Assembly (NCBI GenBank): GCA_948146395.1
Contig: OX411558.1
Span: forward strand, 35,396,350-35,460,349
Origin: Fragum whitleyi
Lineage: Eukaryota > Mollusca > Bivalvia > Cardiida > Cardiidae
DNA: 64,000 bases
Direction: 5' to 3'
In this document: positions 20,936 through 32,617 of the stretch, piece by piece
How the letters are laid out: each line of letters begins with the position of its first letter
Numbering within the stretch: the first letter of the stretch is position 1
The notes under the pieces: model-generated
The model's database searches: none
Seen by the model: only the letters and a program-made list of their open reading frames with translations
What the model was told of the DNA's origin: nothing
Made by a program: the position numbers and the translations under genes

Positions 20936-22570
20936 TTCTGATTTGAAAATTTGCCTGGATATTTGGCATTTCATTAGTCGTATTGCTAGCCGATGTACCA
21001 CTGAGGCACATCCTTTGTAAGGAACCATCATTGGTCACTTGGCCGAATGCATATATCAACAGAGCAGCCAAGATATCATACTCCTTAAACAAGAGAACCG
21101 TGATGGTCCTAATTTGCTCATATAAGTAATTCAAACCATAACTTGGCAACCATGCTATAAATACCAGAGATATTTTATGTACAATTAGCATGGTTTTTAG
21201 CCCTATTGCTTTGATTATTTTTTTTAAGTTTTTGCGTACATTTTCAACCGTTCTGTTACCATGGGAATCAAGAGCTATTAATGGAAGTGAATTCTTTTAA
21301 CAACTTTAGTAGACCTACACCATAAAAACATCCCTGGTAAGTTTCAGATTGATTGGCTCCAACATTTATGAGATTTTCGGCAATTTTTAGACATTTCCGT
21401 TACCATGGAAACCCAGAGTTTTTGATGAGTTTAAATTCTTTTAACAACTTTGGTAGAGCTTCACACAAGGAACATCCCTAACAATTATTAGCTAATTTGC
21501 CCAGAGGTTAAGCCGAAGATTTGTTTTAAGATTTTCGGCCTTTCCGATATCATTGAAATCAAAGTTTTTAATGGAATTAAAATCGATCAACAACATTAAT
21601 AGAGCCCTACCCAAGGAACATCCCTGCCAGGTTTCAGCTTGATTGGCCTAATGGTTAAGGAGGGGAGATTTCTTTCTACGATTTTCGGCAACCTTCCGTC
21701 TTTCCTGTACCATAACACCAGAGTTTTTGATAGAATTAAATTCTTTTAACAACTTAAAAAGAGCTCACCTAAGGAATATCCCTGCCAAGTTTCAGCTTGA
21801 TTTGCCTAGTGGTATAGGAGGAGATGTTTGAAGAAATTGTCCACGGACGGACGGTGAGTGATCACAATATCTCACGGTGAGTGATCACACTATCTCACCG
21901 TGAGCACTTTGTGCTCAGGTGAGCTAAAAAGCTACAGCAAACAAGTTAGAGACATGTTTTGAATCCCACAGCCAAACTATGAAGTCTCTCACAAAGAGGG
22001 CTCTAAAACTTTATTGTAGTAAGTCAAACATGGGGAAGTTAGAAGACTGAGAAGCTGATCATCGATATGCTTACCAATTCTTGTGGAGATCAAGGAGATT
22101 GATTTTTGTGTTTCCTTATTGGACAGGGACAAAGTATGGAATAAGTGAGGGAGGTCAGAAAAAACGTATTCTGTATTCAAGATCCTGAAGGTTACCCGTT
22201 GTACACAGTTATTGGACATGCTCAAAAGCGTTGTATCATGCTTCCAAGGTACTCATGTACCATGGGATTTACAAGCCTCGAATCATTCCATCTATCGCTG
22301 GACCTAATGTTCATGGTCATTAATGGTTATTCAGGCATTCAGGTTATTCTAGATGGACTTGCAAGATGGAATCAGGACAGAGTTGTGACAGCCTGTACAG
22401 GTGTCCCTTTGTCAACTCCCCAGACATACAGTGGCCTACGTGCAGCCTGTAGCAAACTCGGTGAAGAAAGAGGTTGTTGTCATAACCAGCTCCGACAAAT
22501 GTTTAATTCTTGGCATGATCTACAAATTCGCCAGGACATTTGGCATTTCATGAGACGAATTTTCTAGCTG
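20936..22570 (+). pseudogene. Transposon-associated protein family, pseudogene copy I (split)
   Basis: The first part, 20936-21088, reads LDIWHFISRIASRCTTEAH, then a stop, then GHLAECIYQQSS. After a pearl-like insertion it resumes at about 21930. Further on come NVFCIQDPEGYPLYTVIGH, MLPRYSCTMGFTSLESFH, LDGLARWNQDRVV and TYSGLRAACSKLG, and it ends at a repeated IRQDIWHFMRRIF. From memory these motifs belong to a large uncharacterised protein family abundant in fish and invertebrate genomes and linked to repeats; no function is claimed. Several stops and frame changes make this copy non-functional. It is the first of three tandem copies. Confidence 0.7.
21089..21929 (+). mobile_element. Pearl-like element inside pseudogene I
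   Basis: 5' end ACAAGAGAACCGTGATGGTC, repeats sharing CCCTGCCAAGTTTCAGCTTG and TTACCATGGAAAC-type boxes, CACGGACGGACGG microsatellite, and 3' hairpin GAGCACTTTGTGCTC then AGGTGAGCTAAAAA. Confidence 0.8.
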
Positions 22571-24419
22571 ATGCACTACCGAAGCCAATCCTTAGTATGA
22601 CATTCATGGAGTTCTCATTCCTTACATTGAGCCAATGAAAAACACTGTTAAGTTTCTATACGCCCAAAGGGTCGTATTATGTTATGGCCCCGTATGTCTC
22701 TCTTTCCGTCTGTCCGTCAGATATTTATTTCTTCGCATGATCTACGAATTCGCCTGGACATTTTGCATTTCATGAGACGAATCGCTAGCTGATGCACTAC
22801 CGAAGCCCTTCCTTTGTGTGGAACCTTCATGGGTCACCTAGCGAAGTCCATATACCAATAGAGCAGCGAAGATATTCAACTCCTTAAAGAAACAAAAGTC
22901 AATGAGTTGAAAGCCAGACATGTTTTGAATCCTGACAGCCAAAAAATGAAATCTTTCAAACAGAAGGACCTGACACTTTATTGTAGGAGACATACACGGG
23001 GAAGTTAGGAGACAGAGCAACTGATATCCGACATGCTATCCGTTTTTTGTGGGATTCAAGGAAAGGATTGTTCTAGTGTTCCCGTATTGGACAAGGACAA
23101 AGTATGGAAAATGATGGGAGGTTTTAAAAACGTATTCTGTATTCAAGATCCTGAAGGTAACCAATTGTACACAGTTATTGGACATGCTAAAAAGCGTGTT
23201 ATCATGCTTCCAAAGTACTCATGTACCAGGGGATTTACACGCCTCGAATCATTCCATCTATCGCCAGAGCTTATGTTCATTCATTGGTTAATCAGGCATA
23301 CCTTCTAGATGGACTTACAAGATGGAATTAGGACTGAGTTCTGACGGCATCTACAGATGTCCATTTGTCAACTCCTCATAGTCCGGCAGAAATATGGCAC
23401 ATTTTGCTTGAACCTGGAAGTAGGGTTCAAAGTTTTTTTCGTGGCTGATTCTTGTAGCCAAGGCCTTCCCCAACCAGAATCCGGTTGATGACATCTTGTC
23501 ATCATTGAGCATTTTGAAAAAATCGACATGGCAGCCAGGACTAACAAAAATCAAGCAAACGGCTCCGTAGAAGACTTTCTTTGAAATATAAAACCCATTT
23601 GAGTGTTCATTAATTGTTAAGATACAGACCTGAAGCTATGTAATAAAATAAAGGCATGGGGTAACATTATATATGAGTATGGTAATCAATATGGCAGCCA
23701 ATTTGAATTCTAAAATGGGTTTTAAAGTATTATTGATCCACGCGAGATAAAAAAAAATCTTAGAACTGTGTTTTAGGATTTTCCAAATAAAGTTTTGAAA
23801 GCTGTTTTATGTCCTTAATCTGACTAGTTACACCTCTCATCTAGTGTTTTGCAAATTCTCAATTTGAAGATGGCAGCCAGGATACATAGAATTTTTATTT
23901 CATGCTCAAAGTTTGTAAGACATTTTACAGTTAACTCTTTTTCTAGTAGCTAAGGCCTATCCTATTAAAAATCTAGATGAAAGTACATTGTCATCACGGA
24001 ATAGTTTGAAAAAAGCCGAGATGGCAGCCAAGTCCACTAAAAACATGTCTGTACTTGCTACCATGATTTAAAAATTCAGCTAAATTTGTACTGAATTAAA
24101 CTGGTAAGATGCTAATTTGAAGTTTCCCGATTGTTTGAACACCCTAAATGAAGATTGAATTAAGTATAGTTTGCAAGATGGCTGCCAAATGGAAAAACAG
24201 CAAGATTACTGGTGGATATTCTAAAAAGACTGAAGATGCAATTAAAATTCTTTTTCAATAAGTTAATCGATTTAAATCGTACATGACTATAGACACCTCT
24301 TGCCATGTGAAAGTATGATGGTAATGAACAGCTGTCTGAGCTAGTTACAGAAATAATAGTCATACAAAGAAATTCAGTTTGGCAGTCGAGATGGCAGTTT
24401 GTTAACATAATTATCAATT

Positions 24420-26500
24420 ATTAATACATACAATACCTTTTTTATATCAAAAACATATCTGATTTTTGATAACTACGTTCAGATGTAAATTATAACAACA
24501 TATTTTTCAATATGCTCGCTGTTTTTTCTTCCGGTTATTATAAAAATCATTTAAACTATTGTGACAACTCTTGTTGAACATGTTGACAAATCATGTTTGT
24601 ATAATCATAGTTAATATGAGGTTTCTAAATGACCACTAAGTTTTAAAAAAAACCTTTAAGTTGCTCATTTAAATTCGCTTTTGAAAAAAATGCGTCATTA
24701 AAAGTACGGCTCTAAGAGTATAATATATATATTGGAGATCGCATTTATTTAAAGCATAACGAATTACAATGATCTCAACAGAAGTTCATTGTGGGATTTA
24801 CTGAGACTCGTATTAAGTTTTATTTTTCATAACATTCAAAGTAATCTTATTAACCATATTTTGCTAGTATTCTATGTGATTTGAATTTAAAGCGAAATGT
24901 TCAGGTCCATCAAAGGCTTTTACGGCAATGTGCTGGTATAAAAGATGATGAGCGCTAGCATATGCTCAAAACAACTGTCCGGACTAAGGCAATTGTTCTA
25001 CAAAGTAATTGCCAATGTTTTGTACTTAGTAAGTGATAATGTTACCATTAATTGAATGGTGGCAAAGGTTTCCGAACCTACATTGCAAACATAAAGACTT
25101 ATCATTTTTATTTTTTTTCCTCACGTTCAAAAACCTGTAGCCGTGTCTGAAGTTACAGTCATACATGTATTATTGTGTAGTAAATGGTCTATTATAGATA
25201 CTTACAAATTGATATTTGATTCTGCATAAATGAATTTGCGACAAATATCATGTTGTTCATTTTCATTGTGTGTGAGTATGTTATTGACAATATAGACAAA
25301 AATGATCACTCTCTAAAATATTCTTGTTTTGTCTACCAACATAGTCTTATAATAGGTGTATATTTTGTTTACTGCTTGATTCAAGGCTTTTAAACGGGAC
25401 AGAGCATTATAACTAAATATTACATTATCATTATGATTATTGTTTCTTTTTCCATCTGCTCAATTCGTTTATGATTGTGAGAGCAAACGCCTTTGATAAT
25501 TAATCGCATTTGATAATTTTAAAACGAACAAAAATATGAAAACAATTATAGCCCTACAGTAAAGCCACAAAAATGCAGATACGATAAGGCAAGAGGGTAT
25601 TTTGAATAAACACTTTTGACAACCTTTCGCAGCTATATCTGCACTGAATCTTCAACCTTTGGTGATTATTTGAATAATGATTTGGAGGATGCGATGTTTG
25701 TTAATAAATAAGCATTTTAGTCAATCTGTGCGCTAGTAATTTGCCATATACATGAAATTTGAACGAAGTGTTCAATTGTTGAAAAGACTAATCCATGGAG
25801 TGCATTGCATTTTTTTCAAGCATTACCCAATTCTCCAGAGTGACACAGCAAAGTCAAACATCATGTTTACATGACCCGTTGAACGCTGGTGAAAATACAA
25901 TTGAAATTTACCACTAAAAGTAATAAGCCTAAGTGGAACAACTCCTTTTCAATTAATAAACATACATGACTATACATACTGATATGGATGTGGTTAAATT
26001 GGTAGGCTACAATGAATATATCAGAACATTTTATAAGGAAACCCGAGAAATTATATGTTATGGTTATCGAGAAAGTTATTTTAAATATCTTAAGCTCAAC
26101 GTAACATATCCATACTTAAACTAGAGAAGAATAAATAATTAGGATAAAAAAAGAAGAAATATATTCAATTAAAATAAGAATGTTTTTTTTCTTCAAAATA
26201 TTAATACAAGAATTTACAGTATATCAGTATATGGATGATTCAGCATGAAAAAGTTGCAACTGCCTTTATGTTTATTACGAGATACAACTTTTTCGTTCCA
26301 ATCCATTGATATGAGATGTATATTTTGTTGTGCAATAATTTTATTCAAAAGCAATTGAATTTCATTTTCAAATACCATACAACGTAAGTGTTGTGTTTTG
26401 TTCACTGGAATGCGTATATGTAATGATGCTACAAGTGAAGTTAGACTCCTATTTAATTATTCATGTTTATAGGATATATTGTTGGCTTCATTTTTAACTT
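24420..26500. other. Centre of foldback element, nothing coding
   Basis: AT-rich, with no ORF above background and no recognised domain. Any transposase gene has been lost or was never present. Confidence 0.5.
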
Positions 26501-26505
26501 TTCAG

Positions 26506-26957
26506 AGAAAGCCCGAGGTATTGCTATAGCCTTGGTGTCGTCGTTATCGTCGTCGTTGTCGTCGACGTCGTGCGAAAACTTAGATATTTTGTGATAACCT
26601 TTGAATGGAAAGTGGTAGAGCCTTTATATTTCACATGATGATTGCTAGGGACAAGTCTTTTCTGTTGGTTCCAAGTTCAAGGTCATCAGTCAAGGTCAAG
26701 GTCATTTTTGAAGGGCAAACTTGTGAAAAATGAAAAAAACTTTGACATTTTTGTGACATCTCTGGTTCTACTGAAGGCATTCATTAATATTCACCCTCAA
26801 AAAAAGCAACCTTTTCTATCAAGGAGGATAATTTTAGAAGCATTTTTTTAATCAAATAAAGCCTCTTTTTCTACTAAGTTTTTTCACCATCCATTAGTTT
26901 TTTTACCATCCAGCACTTACAGCCGAGCGTAGGCACCCGTAGGCGGTGCTCTTGTTC
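26506..26957 (+). mobile_element. (TCG)n-bearing repeat inside the foldback element
   Basis: Begins GCCCGAGGTATTGCTATAGC, followed by a TCGTCG run, GCGAAAACTTAGATATTTTG and AAGGTCAAGGTCATTTTTGA. It ends CCGTAGGCGGTGCTCTTGTT. The inverse copy is at 49366-49640. Confidence 0.7.
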
Positions 26958-28019
26958 TCTTTCTGGAACAGATAATTCAAGTCAAATGCTTGTCTTTGTA
27001 TTAATTCCTCAAATATTGCATTTTGAATTGAAAACAGAACGACTGTAAAACCATATTTATGCAATATTGGCTGCCATCTTAGAACACACTAATTCTACAT
27101 GTTTGGTTATACGTAGCTTTTCTAATTTCAAAATGATGACTTATATTTTCATTAGTTAAAATGATTCACTCTCTAATTCAAATTTGCCTATTCAAACTTT
27201 CTTTCGGTAATATTTATTGGCTGCCATCTCAAATTATGTTCATAGTCTATCATTTCAGGCGTCAAATCGCAAAAATAATTCGAAATTTGTCTTGAAACAA
27301 TTAATTAATTAGTTCAAAATGTACTCTAAAATCCTGAGTTAAACACAATTAACTTAGAGTCTTCTCTTTCCTGGCTGCCATCTTCAAATCAAGAATGAAT
27401 GTTACAATAGATGAGAGTTGTCACTAGCCTGATATATATAGAGCAACAAACCACCTACAAATGTTTACTGAATAAGCCCTAAAAACCTTATCTAAGAAAT
27501 ACTTTAAATGCCATTTAATTATTCTTTTTGGCTGCCATCTTGACTACCATACTCATTTCCAATGTCATAATATGCTTTTTTATGACAAATATTTTTAATC
27601 TCAAACTTGAACAGCAATTAAACCAAAGAAACCCATTTAAAGGTTAGTCATAGTGATCTACCGAGCTGTAAGCGTAATATTTAATAGTCCTGGCTGCCAT
27701 CTCGATTTTCTCAAAATGCTCAATGATAACAAGATGTCATCAGCCAGATTCTGGTTAGGGAAGACCTTAGCTACAAGAATCAGTCAAGAAAAAATCTTTG
27801 AACCCTACTTCCAGGTCAAGCTAGATATCTGCCGGACTATCAGACATACAGTGGCCTACGTGCAGCCTGTAACAAACTAAGTGATGACATTCATGGAGAA
27901 AAACTCATTCCTTACGTTGAGCAAATGAAATATACAGGTAGGTTAACATACGCCAAAAGGGTTACATTATCTCATTGCCCCCGTTGTGTGTCTGTCCGTC
28001 AGATATACATTATGTAGAC

Positions 28020-28960
28020 AGAGGTTGTTGTCATGATAACCAGTTCCGACAAATGTTTGATTCTTGGCATGATCTTCATATTCGCCTGAGCATTTGGCAT
28101 TTCATGAGAAGAATTTTCTAGCTGATGCACTACCGAAGCCCATCCTTTTTATGACATCCATAGAGATCTCATTCCTAACATGAAGCCAATGAAAAATACA
28201 GGTAGGTTTTTATACGCCCAAAGAGTCTTATTATGTTATGGCCCCGGTTGTCTGTCTTTCCGTCTATCCGTCAGATAAACTGTATGCAGAAAGAGGTTGT
28301 TGTCAAGAAAACCAGCTCCGACAAATGTCTAATTCTTTGCCTGATTGACAAATTTTCTGGACATTTGGCATTTCACGAGAAGAATTGCTAGCTAATGTAC
28401 TACCGAAACCCATCCTTTGTATGGAACCTTCATGTGTTACCTGACGAAGTGCATATACCAACGGAGCAGCGAAGATAGTCGACTCCTTTAAGAAGAAAAA
28501 GCCAATGAGTTGAAAGCCAGACATGTTTTGAATCCTGACAGCCAAATAATGAGATCTATCAAAAGGAAGGACCTGACACTTTATAGTAGAAGACAGACAC
28601 GGGGAAGTTAGGAGACTGAGCAGCTGATCACCGACATGCTTACCAGATTTTATGCGGATCAAGGAAAGGATTATTTTGATGTACCCTTATTGGACATGGA
28701 CAAAGTATGGAATATGCGGGGAGGTCAGAAAAACATATTCTGTATTCAAGATCCTGAAGGTTATCCATTGTACAATTATTGAACATACCAAATAGGGTGG
28801 TATCATACTTCCAAAATACCCATGTACCAGGGGATCTACAAGCCTTTAATCATACTGTCTTCATTTGAATAGGTTTATCGCCGGACCTTATGTTTATACA
28901 ATGCATATGCAATCGTACCTTCTAGATGGACTTATAAGATAGAATGGCTTGGAAGTCAGC
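28020..28960 (+). pseudogene. Transposon-associated protein family, pseudogene copy III
   Basis: Two partial units. 28040-28200 repeats the WHFMRRIF segment and the end of the CT-rich exon. 28330-28800 runs through FLDIWHFTRRIAS, CTTEAHP-like text, LTLYSRRQTRGS, VPLLDMDKVWNM and NIFCIQDPEGYPLY before decaying. Between units lies a repeated TACGCCCAAAGNGTCNTATTATG fragment with CCGTC, also at 22655-22730 and 27945-28010. Confidence 0.65.
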
Positions 28961-29039
28961 AGAAAACGAGATTAACATCATAAAGCTTAGCAAACAATGG
29001 CCTCAAGCTCGGCTGAAAAATAAGAATTACTAGGAAGGC

Positions 29040-29460
29040 GGAATTGCAAAATGTTTGTGATGACCTCAGTTTTCATGTTTCATGTTATGCTGGAAAAATT
29101 ATATGGTGAATTTCTATATCTTGAAAAAAAAGAACAAATTTCGGATTTTTTTCTTTCGGAATATGGTGGGTGGTCTATTATCTTAATTATCTTTCTATGG
29201 CTTTTTCCCAGTGTTTTATTTTCTTAAAAGTTGGAGTCAACAAGCAGTCATTGGAGGTCTTTTAAAAGTAAATCAACTAAAAGTCAAAATACTCCCTTCA
29301 CCTTGAGTTCTTCAATTATGCACTTACTTTATAGCAAATTTAAAGGTGCTCTATTGTTATCAACGTCAAATGAGGGTGGGCCAAGCTGAGCAAGTAGGTA
29401 GGGCCAAAACCTGATGTAACTTAAATTGCAAATTTCAAACCACCCTTTACATAATTAATG
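29040..29460. other. No feature seen
   Basis: AT-rich stretch between the pseudogene array and the next element; nothing recognised. Confidence 0.45.
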
Positions 29461-29464
29461 GTAA

Positions 29465-31548
29465 GAGCCTTCAAATTGGAGTCCGAAACTGCTAAAAGCG
29501 GGTTCTCAGGAACTTCTAAAAGCGGGTTCCTGTATGTTTAAAACTAAGCAAAGAAGTATCTAAGCTTTTCAAAGATAAAATCTTTAAAAATCTTAAATAC
29601 TGACTTGAAAAACAATTTCAAGCAACTTTTACAACCATTTTTCATAAACCAGAAGTTTTGAGATGCCAAAATCAGCAAAAAAACGAAATTGGATATGGGC
29701 GGGAAAACCCATGACAAAACGACCAGACTGTTGTCAAAATAAAACCAAAGTATTTTTTTTTTGTTTTACCTCGTCGCCAAATAAAGTGTTTACCGAGTGG
29801 TTTGCTGTACATGCTTTTAGTTCTGGACCAGGGTGGTACCTGTCCTTCACGAGGTTGTTTATAGTTGTAGTTGGGAGTGACTCCGGTCTTGTATGCACGT
29901 CACTCCAGCTGGTCGACCAACGCAAGACTCCCTAGTACCTGGATAACTGGTTCCGCTTATCACCTTTTGGCGCCACACCTAGGGTCATGACCTCTATGTT
30001 CGGTGACCTACGACCCTACGGAAATCGTCCGTCACAACACTAATTGCTATTTGATGTAGCTTACGGGGAAATGGTGGAATAAAACATTAAACTGAAAGTA
30101 AAATATTCTTCACCTGTCTGTGTTATCCCCCGCCGTTTTCGGCGAGGGGATATAGTAATGGTTTACGTCCGTCATTCCGAGGTTCCGTCACTTAACTTGT
30201 CCGGAGCATATCTCCTTCAGTATTTAATAGCTATCAGCTTGAAACTTCATGGGTGATTAGATCTCATGAAAGAAAAGTGAAGTGCATAAGAACTAGATCT
30301 CATGAAGGAAAAGTGCAGTGAACAAGAACTACAACTCTTGCTTGCATAATTTTGGAGTTATTGCCCTTTGTTACATTTGATACTAAGATTTTGTCCGGAG
30401 TATATCTCCGAAAGTATAATAGCTATCAACTGGAAAATTCATGGGTGAATAGATCTCATGAAGGAAAAGTGCAGTGCACAAGAACTACAACTCTTGCTTG
30501 CATAATTTTGAAGTTATTGCCCTTTGTTACTCTAGGTACCTAGATTTTCTCCGGAGCAAATCTCCTAAAGTATAACAGCTATCAATTGAAACTTAATGGG
30601 TGAATAGAACTCATGGAGGAGAAGTGCAATGCATAATAGTTACAACATTGGCTTGAATAATTTTGGAGTTATTGTTAAAAGGCTCGGAAATCACTTGAAA
30701 CGCAAGTTCTTCGGCAGACTTTGGATGACTTGGCGACTCTGAATTATTGGTGAATTATGTTTGCTTTTACATGTACGTGTTGAACTGCATATTTCCGCTA
30801 GCCATCGTAACAATGAATCTGTCCTTAATCAGCTTATGTTTTAAGAAGACATTTTGTATTGGAATGCATTTGTTTGATAAACATTAAAAAGTTTTTTTTC
30901 GAGATCGAGTGATAAACTAACCGGCCAAAACGCGCTAATGGCATTATGTGTAACTATGTCACCGATAATACTAACAAGGTCACTGTTAATAAAACACGAC
31001 ATTTAGAATCTTTAGGGTTCGAAAACTGCTTAGGTATATGTTTTTGTATAAGAAAGTCACATTTTAAGCTGGAAACATGTTTACGATGAAATATACTAGA
31101 AAGATTGTAACGAGTGACTAATGGGAGGTCGCAGGTAAGGTCATGACCAAAGTTGTGGCGCCAAAAGGTAATTTTGGGAACCAGTGTATCCAGTAACTGG
31201 TCAGTTTTGATGTCGTCGGCTAACTGGCAAGGTGCATACAAGACCGGAACCACTCCCAACTACAACTAAAATACACAGCCTAATGAAGGACAGGTACCAC
31301 CGTGGCCCCGAACTAGAAGCTGTGCAGTTAAAACTTTCGGTGAACACTACATTGGCGACGACGAAGTTCGGAATAAAACGTTTTGCAATTGGGCAGCGGT
31401 CAAATGTTGTGTGTGTTTTTTTGGTTTTTTTTCCAAGACAGTATTTTAGGTTGGTAACGTGTCTATATTTGAAGCCTACAATACATTTGTGCTTAGTTGT
31501 CTAAAGACAATAACCCGCTTTTAGCAGTTTCTGGTAAACTGAAGGCTC
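29465..31548. mobile_element. Foldback-type element with GAGCCTTCA ends
   Basis: AGAGCCTTCAAATTGGAGTC and GAAACTGCTAAAAGCGGGTT on the left are mirrored by AACCCGCTTTTAGCAGTTTC and TGAAGGCTC on the right. A second mirrored block (29760-30010 versus 31130-31370) includes CAGGTACCACCGTGGCCCC-type and TTTTGGCGCCACA boxes. A short tandem array sits in the middle. No transposase is seen. Confidence 0.65.
30125..30680. repeat. Tandem repeats of about 160 bp (pearl-like)
   Basis: Hairpin CCCCGCCGTTTTCGGCGAGG and a CGTCCGTCATTCCG run are followed by three to four units with TTGTCCGGAGYATATCTCC, ATAGCTATCA and GGAGTTATTGCCCTTTGTTA. The units are related to those at 11565-12752. Confidence 0.7.
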
Positions 31549-31627
31549 CAAGAAGCCCATTACTTACTTATATTCTATAAGGATTGGTAGGTTATAGAGT
31601 GATGATGATCGTCCGTATAGTAGAATG

Positions 31628-31905
31628 AGCGATGACCAAGGGGCCAGACCAAGGTATGTCTTTATCCCTATCTCATTTGATGGGGAGGGAAAGTGGCATT
31701 CATTTTATACTAAGTTCAAATCCTTCGCTGAAGAATGTAATTGGTCCTCTGAAAGAAAAAAAGGAGATAATGTTTAAATCTTGAAGGAAAGGCAAGTGCT
31801 TTCTATTCACTCCTGATTGATCGAGAGCCGGACATCACCTTTGAGCTATTAGTTGTAAGATTCAAGAAATGCTTTGATTTCAGTGGCATCACTGAAATCG
31901 AATCG
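31628..31905 (+). pseudogene. LTR-retrotransposon gag fragment
   Basis: Translation gives ISFDGEGKWHSFYTKFKSFA, EECNWSSERKKGDNV, a stop, then LKGKASAFYSLLIDRE and VVRFKKCFDF. This matches the N-terminal gag region of Ty3/Gypsy-type elements. One internal stop and no neighbouring pol show it is a relic. Confidence 0.7.
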
Positions 31906-31989
31906 CCTCTGAAACTAAATAATCAATCGCTCATATGAGATGTCAGGTTCTCGCTCAATTACATGCGTATAAAAATTACCCGCCTTACC

Positions 31990-32340
31990 CTCTAGAACCC
32001 AACATAGTCTTCTCTTTCCTCAGGGGGCCATTGGAATTCTTCAGCAAACAGGTTGAACTTTGCATAGAAAGGACGCCATTTACCCTCCCCATTCAAGGAG
32101 AGAGCCCTACGGAAGGTGACAATCATGGTTTCCTTAGGTCTAGTCCCCTGATGATTAGCATTTCCTATGTACGGCAATTCGTCATCACTTTCAAACCCAC
32201 TATTCCTTCTTGGATTGATTAACCTAGTGGGTTTTTTTAGGGTTATATGGACAAGAAAGAGGTTTTCCCTTTTATCTGCAAACCCCAATCCCGGATAAGC
32301 CCGCGTATACTTGCAAGATTCCGCTGGTTCCCTTTTCAAA
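31990..32340 (-). pseudogene. Inverted LTR-retrotransposon gag fragment
   Basis: On the minus strand a 115-codon frame ends with LNGEGKWRPFYAKFNLFAEE and QWPPEEREDYVGF. It is the same gag segment as at 31628-31905 but diverged and in opposite orientation. No pol, protease or LTR was recognised around it. Confidence 0.65.
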
Positions 32341-32617
32341 GTTTAAAACCCATTATCACCCAAAATTTCATTATAGGGGCCTACCATTTCATTGACAGCA
32401 TACCAGTCCATCCTCACGGGGAAGTACTGGGCATCCTTGCATATCCAAGAAAGACCCTGACCGGTATGATTTTTCCATATCAAAGTAAGCCTGTCTTACG
32501 GGGGTATGATCCCAGTTACTAAGCGGAGTTTCTGGTCTACCTTTTGATATATTAAATTCAGCGGGAGAGATTTTTTGTTGGAATTTTAGTCTTCTTCCTT
32601 ATATTTAAAATTAAAAC

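Larger units (their letters stand above)
23378..27840. mobile_element. 4.5-kb foldback element with repetitive inverted arms
   Basis: The termini are ATAGTCCGGCAGAAATAT and the inverse of ATATCTGCCGGACTAT. Inverted arms of about 800 bp (about 23378-24200 and 27050-27840) are mirror images. Each arm has five ATGGCAGCCA or TGGCTGCCAT boxes spaced about 150-178 bp apart (left near 23528, 23691, 23870, 24021, 24178; right near 27069, 27219, 27372, 27529, 27691). Open frames in the arms are the same sequence read on opposite strands. No transposase is visible in the 2.8-kb centre, which holds another repeat at 26506. Confidence 0.8.
22733..27945 (+). pseudogene. Transposon-associated protein family, pseudogene copy II (split)
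   Basis: From 22733 one reading frame runs for about 190 codons with only three stops: RLDILHFMRRIAS, stop, CTTEALPLCGTFMGHLAKS, ELKARHVLNPDSQ, LTLYCRRHTRGS, then VPVLDKDKVWKMM, VFCIQDPEGNQLYTVIGH and CTRGFTRLESFH. It is cut at 23377 by a foldback element and resumes at 27841 with TYSGLRAACNKL and LIPYVEQMKYTG before a GTAGG donor-like site. The same segment is unbroken in copy I at about 22420. The motif order matches the family, and the stops mark it as dead. Confidence 0.75.

Noticed and set aside
23351..23554. 67-codon minus-strand frame matching a plus-strand frame at 27653
   Set aside because: Both lie in the inverted arms of one foldback element; similarity reflects the inverted repeat, not a gene family.
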